Positions 12,020-15,340 of a DNA stretch of 15,340 nucleotides are shown here, piece after piece (within the stretch, counting starts at the first letter, position 1; each line of letters starts with the position of its first letter). This stretch comes from Dialister sp. UBA6422. Its GTDB lineage: Bacteria > Bacillota > Negativicutes > Veillonellales > Dialisteraceae. Under the pieces are notes generated by a model. The model saw nothing but the letters and a program-made list of their open reading frames with translations, ran no database searches and was not told the DNA's origin. The stretch spans positions 1 to 15,340 of the forward strand of contig DJPC01000011.1 in assembly GCA_002439665.1 (NCBI GenBank). The letters run 5' to 3'. Position numbers and translations under genes: made by a program.

Positions 12020-13498
12020 ATGAACGTAAAAGTAGAGGCACTGGACCAGCACAAGGTATCTCTGAGCATTGAACTGCCGGCAGAAGCAGTACAGAAAGGA
12101 TTCAAAACTGCGGTAGCTCGTATCGCAAATCAGGTAAAGATTCCTGGTTTCCGTAAGGGCAAAGCCAATCGCAAGATCCTGGAAATGCATTTTGGCAAAG
12201 AAGCTATCGAAGCAGAAGCTAAAGATATCGTTATCAATGGTGCTCTTACCGATGCTTTGAAACAGGAAAAACTGATTCCTGTTACCCAGGCTGACGTAAA
12301 AGAAGGTACTTTCTCTGAAAAAGACGGTGCTACATTCACCGCTACTTTTGTAAAGCGTCCAGACGTAGAACTGGGCAATTACAAAGGTCTGGAAGCTAAA
12401 CATGAAAATCCAGAAGTAACCGATGATGCAGTCAATGAAGAACTGAAAAAAGCAGCTGAACAGAGCGCTCGTCTGGAAAAAGCAGAAGAAGGCGCTACTT
12501 TAGCTAAGGGTGACTATGCAGTCATCGACTTCAAAGGCTATGTAGATGGCAAACCTTTCGAAGGTGGCGAAGGTAAGACTTATCCACTGGAAATCGGTTC
12601 CCAGAGCTTTATCCCTGGCTTTGAAGAACAGCTGGAAGGCCATAAAGCAGGCGACGATGTAGAAGTCAAAGTTACTTTCCCAGAAACCTACTTTGTAGAT
12701 GCTCTGAAAGGTAAGGAAGCAGAATTTAAAGTTCATGTAGCTGATGTAAAACGCAAACAGCTGCCAGAACTGAACGATGAATTTGCTAAATCTATCAGCC
12801 AGTTTGAAACCTTGGATGAACTGAAAGCTTCCATTAAAAAGCAGATGCAGCTCCAGGCTCTTCAGCAGGCAGAAGAAGCTTATCATGAAGCACTGGTTGA
12901 CCAGGCAGTAGCTAATGCTAAAGTAGATGTTCCGCAGGAAATGGTAGAACAGCGCATTGACGAAATTCTGGAAGAAGTAAAGATGAATCTGGAATCCAGA
13001 AATATGAAGCTGGACGATTATCTGAAAAACATCGGTCAGACCGTAGAACAGTTCCGCAAAAACTACGAAAAGACCGCTGCTGAACAGGTACGCCAGGGTC
13101 TGGTATTGGAAGCTATTGCAGAAAAAGAAGATTTGCAGGTCACCAACCAGGATCTGTCCATGGAAGTATACAGCATGGCTCACCAGTTCAATGCAGATCC
13201 AAAAGATGTCATGAAGATTATTAAGGAAGAAAACCGCGTAGGTATGCTGGTTGATTCCGTACTCCGCAAGAAAGCAGCTGCTTTCATTTATGGCGCTGCC
13301 AAAAAAGCAGAAGCTGATAAAAAAGAAGCAGAAGCTGCTGAAGCACCGGCTGCAGCAGCGCCTAAAACAGCAGAAGATTTGAATGCTATGACCGTAAAAG
13401 ATCTGAAAGCTTATGCACAGGAAAAGGGCATTGCACTGGAATCTAAGGCTAAAAAAGCAGAAATTATTGAAACCATTTTGGCTGCAGAAGCAAAATAA
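12020..13498 (+). CDS. tig: Trigger factor with extra C-terminal HeH/SAP-like domain
   Basis: This 492-residue ribosome-associated chaperone and prolyl isomerase binds nascent chains at the exit tunnel. The ribosome-docking motif GFRKGK lies at 43-48 in the N-terminal domain (1-~115). The FKBP-type isomerase domain spans about 162-245 (VIDFKGYVDGKPFEGG at 168-183, FIPGFEEQLEG at 197-207), and the helical substrate-binding arms follow to about 425. Most family members end near 430 residues. Here an Ala/Glu/Lys-rich linker (about 428-450) leads to a helix-turn-helix-like segment (455-487, MTVKDLKAYAQEKGI then KAKKAEIIETIL) that resembles HeH/SAP/Rho-N folds. The codon use (many GAA, CTG, GCT, AAA) suggests high expression. 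The start is ATG 12020 with AAGGAGG at 12003-12009. Confidence 0.95.
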   Translation: MNVKVEALDQHKVSLSIELPAEAVQKGFKTAVARIANQVKIPGFRKGKANRKILEMHFGKEAIEAEAKDIVINGALTDALKQEKLIPVTQADVKEGTFSEKDGATFTATFVKRPDVELGNYKGLEAKHENPEVTDDAVNEELKKAAEQSARLEKAEEGATLAKGDYAVIDFKGYVDGKPFEGGEGKTYPLEIGSQSFIPGFEEQLEGHKAGDDVEVKVTFPETYFVDALKGKEAEFKVHVADVKRKQLPELNDEFAKSISQFETLDELKASIKKQMQLQALQQAEEAYHEALVDQAVANAKVDVPQEMVEQRIDEILEEVKMNLESRNMKLDDYLKNIGQTVEQFRKNYEKTAAEQVRQGLVLEAIAEKEDLQVTNQDLSMEVYSMAHQFNADPKDVMKIIKEENRVGMLVDSVLRKKAAAFIYGAAKKAEADKKEAEAAEAPAAAAPKTAEDLNAMTVKDLKAYAQEKGIALESKAKKAEIIETILAAEAK

Positions 13499-13541
13499 TT
13501 TCACTTAAAAATCTATAACGACCCGCTAGTCGGGGCAGCAG

Positions 13542-13572
13542 AAGAGACGCGGGGCAACCGGCGTCTCTTTGT
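13542..13572 (+). terminator. Terminator-like hairpin after tig
   Basis: AAGAGACGC (13542-13550) and GCGTCTCTT (13561-13569) form a perfect 9-bp stem, but only a short T run (CTCTTTG) follows. A smaller CCCG-CTAGT-CGGG hairpin lies about 10 nt before it. Partial read-through into clpP is possible. Confidence 0.55.
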
Positions 13573-13740
13573 GCACATGTAGGGACTAGAGATTTGTGGG
13601 TGGAAAATTAGGGATAGAGCGGCATAGGCATAGAATGCGCTTCCTCTATTTTCACTTTTCGTCCCCATTACTCATTGATTCAAAAGGTCATACTTTTTAA
13701 TGACTCTATGTGTTTATATGAAAAGAAAGGGTGTTTACGT

Positions 13741-14343
13741 ATGGCATATGTACCGATTGTGGTAGAACAGACAGCTCGTGGCGAGCGTTCTTATGATATT
13801 TATTCCCGTCTTCTTAAAGACCGTATCATTTTTCTGGATGGTCAGATCGAAGACCACATGGCCAATATCATCATTGCCCAGCTTCTCTTCTTGGAAGCAG
13901 AAGACCCGTCTAAGGATATCCATTTGTATATCAATAGTCCTGGTGGCGTTGTCACTGCTGGTCTTGCGATTTATGATACGATGCAATATATCCGGCCCGA
14001 TGTATCGACCATTTGCATTGGTTCTTGTGCTTCCATGGCAGCGGTGCTTCTAACTGCTGGTGCTGCTGGAAAACGGTATGCACTGCCTCATTCCAATGTG
14101 ATGATTCATCAGCCTTTGGGTGGTGTACAGGGACAGGCTACCGAAATTGAAATCCACGCTAGAGAAATTCTTCGTCTCCGTGAAGAATTGAATGGGATTT
14201 TGGCTCATCACAGTGGACAGTCCTTGGAAACCATTCAGAGAGATACGGAAAGAGATAATTTCATGACAGCCCAGATGGCCAAAGAGTATGGTCTTATCGA
14301 CCATATTTTGACTCGTAATGAATTGGCTGCATTGAAGAAATAA
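13741..14343 (+). CDS. clpP: ATP-dependent Clp protease proteolytic subunit ClpP
   Basis: This 200-residue serine protease forms a tetradecameric chamber that degrades substrates unfolded by ClpX. The catalytic triad is complete: S98 in GSCASMA, H123 in MIHQPLGG and D172 in TERDNF. Other family marks are the INSPGG oxyanion segment (64-69) and [10 protein letters not shown] (131-140). The start is ATG 13741 ([10 protein letters not shown]), with AAAGGGTG at 13726-13732; a longer frame from TTG 13675 has no matching site and no conserved residues. The gene is followed after 11 nt by clpX, so the protease and its unfoldase are co-expressed. I saw no CtsR heptad repeat upstream, and the promoter of clpP is not clear. 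Confidence 0.96.
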   Translation: MAYVPIVVEQTARGERSYDIYSRLLKDRIIFLDGQIEDHMANIIIAQLLFLEAEDPSKDIHLYINSPGGVVTAGLAIYDTMQYIRPDVSTICIGSCASMAAVLLTAGAAGKRYALPHSNVMIHQPLGGVQGQATEIEIHAREILRLREELNGILAHHSGQSLETIQRDTERDNFMTAQMAKEYGLIDHILTRNELAALKK

Positions 14344-14354
14344 GGAGGCCTTCT

Positions 14355-15340
14355 GTGAAACAGAAAAATGAAGGACAGCCAGTTTGCAGTTTTTGTGGAC
14401 GTTCTAGCGATGAAGTGGAAAAACTGATCGCTGGTCCCGGTGTATATATCTGCAATGAATGCATTGAAGTATGTGAAAATATTCTTCGAGAAGAAATGAA
14501 AGCAGATAAGAAGAAAAAGAATTTGCCCAAGGTCAAATTATCTGCTCCAGAAGAATTAAAAAAATACATGGATCAATATGTCATTGGTCAAGATGATGCT
14601 AAAATAGCTTTGGCTGTTGCTGTATACAATCACTATAAACGTATCCAGTATGCAGGAGATAGTGATGATGTGGAACTTCAGAAGTCCAATATCGTTATGT
14701 TAGGACCTACTGGTAGTGGTAAAACCCTTTTGGCTCAGACAATGGCTCGGTTCTTGAATGTACCCTTTGCGATTTCCGATGCGACTACACTAACAGAAGC
14801 TGGCTATGTAGGGGAGGATGTAGAAAATATTCTGCTCCGTCTTATCCAGGCAGCTGATTATGATATCGAAAAAGCGGAAAGAGGAATCGTATACATTGAC
14901 GAAATCGATAAAATCGCCAGAAAAACAGAAAACGTTTCCATTACCCGAGATGTATCTGGTGAAGGCGTACAACAGGCACTTTTGAAAATTTTGGAAGGCA
15001 CCGTAGCCAGCGTACCACCCCAGGGTGGGCGCAAACATCCAAATCAGGAAATGATTCGCATTGATACTAGCAATATCCTATTCATCTGTGGAGGTGCGTT
15101 TGCCGGTATTGATAAAGTCATCGACCGTCGACTCACCAAGAGTGTCATGGGATTTGGCGCAGATATTGAAAAGAAAGAAGATAAAAATATGACAGATCTG
15201 CTCAAGCAGGTACAGCCAGAAGATCTTCTCAAGTTCGGCCTCATTCCTGAATTTATTGGTCGTCTGCCTGTCATTGTGACTCTGAATCCATTGGATGAAG
15301 ACGCTTTGGTACGTATTCTGACAGAACCAAAAAATGCTCT
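14355..15340 (+). CDS. clpX: ATP-dependent Clp protease ATP-binding subunit ClpX (partial, 3' end outside window)
   Basis: The gene starts at GTG 14355, six bases after AAGGAGG (14342-14348), which overlaps the clpP stop. 328 codons are visible. The N-terminal zinc-binding domain has C11-x2-C14 and C33-x2-C36. The AAA+ module has Walker A GPTGSGKT (117-124), the pore loop GYVG (150-153), Walker B with D182-E183, the RKH loop (226-228) and the arginine-finger segment IPEFIGRLP with R303. The ClpP-docking loop reads MGF (265-267) where IGF or LGF is more usual; this is a conservative change. ClpX unfolds tagged proteins and feeds them to the ClpP made from the gene just upstream. The reading frame is open to the window edge. 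Confidence 0.96.
   Translation, partial: MKQKNEGQPVCSFCGRSSDEVEKLIAGPGVYICNECIEVCENILREEMKADKKKKNLPKVKLSAPEELKKYMDQYVIGQDDAKIALAVAVYNHYKRIQYAGDSDDVELQKSNIVMLGPTGSGKTLLAQTMARFLNVPFAISDATTLTEAGYVGEDVENILLRLIQAADYDIEKAERGIVYIDEIDKIARKTENVSITRDVSGEGVQQALLKILEGTVASVPPQGGRKHPNQEMIRIDTSNILFICGGAFAGIDKVIDRRLTKSVMGFGADIEKKEDKNMTDLLKQVQPEDLLKFGLIPEFIGRLPVIVTLNPLDEDALVRILTEPKNA

Noticed and set aside
12500..13504. 334-codon open frame on the minus strand opposite tig
   Set aside because: It is antisense to a clear trigger factor gene. The translation is Phe/Cys/Ser-rich as expected from reversed GAA, AAA and GCA codons, and it has no domain or ribosome binding site.
13573..13740. CtsR operator upstream of clpP
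   Set aside because: A single GGTCA occurs near 13686, but there is no paired GGTCAAA heptad. The short GTCAT/ATGAC stem there is too small to call.
1..15340. CRISPR arrays, insertion sequences, prophage or integron features
   Set aside because: No regularly spaced repeats, transposase, integrase or attachment-type repeats were seen, and all confident genes are ordinary chromosomal types.

Overview
The window looks like a chromosomal segment of a low-to-medium GC, probably anaerobic member of the Firmicutes (Bacillota). The evidence is AGGAGG-type ribosome binding sites, the tig-clpP-clpX order, a DUF4931-type GalT-like protein, a pgeF-type gene beside an RluA-type synthase, and paired short chromate-family transporters. 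A Negativicutes-like host is my best guess but is not proven. No insertion sequence, phage gene, CRISPR array, tRNA or rRNA is visible. Composition is fairly even; tig has the codon bias of a highly expressed gene.

Left part (1-3443): the tail of an upstream gene ends in a 16-bp tandem duplication and a terminator. A possible 27-residue membrane peptide and a perfect 16-bp palindrome follow. A good promoter then leads into a two-gene operon. Its first gene is a cobalamin-binding sensor carrying the residue set of the CarH/LitR adenosylcobalamin photoreceptors, but with no DNA-binding domain. Its second gene is a PAS-like/degenerate GGDEF/EAL protein with an apparently intact c-di-GMP phosphodiesterase site. 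This suggests a light-, oxygen- or B12-responsive c-di-GMP module and is the most interesting part of the window.

Middle (3444-7400): an RluA-family pseudouridine synthase and a PgeF/YlmD-type multicopper-fold protein lie on the plus strand, separated by two perfect inverted repeats. A long bidirectional terminator divides them from a convergent minus-strand cluster made of a GalT/HIT-like DUF4931 protein, a calcineurin-like phosphoesterase and an overlapping 77-residue protein of unknown function.

Right-middle (7441-11692): a polar amino acid ABC importer consists of a lipoprotein binding protein on its own promoter and terminator, then a permease-ATPase pair on a second promoter with a hairpin-bearing leader. 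A terminator follows, and then two overlapping half-size chromate-family transporter genes behind a 27-bp dyad.

Right end (11693-15340): trigger factor (tig) with an extra C-terminal HeH/SAP-like domain, then clpP and the start of clpX, cut by the window edge. These form the nascent-chain folding and proteolysis cluster usual in bacteria.
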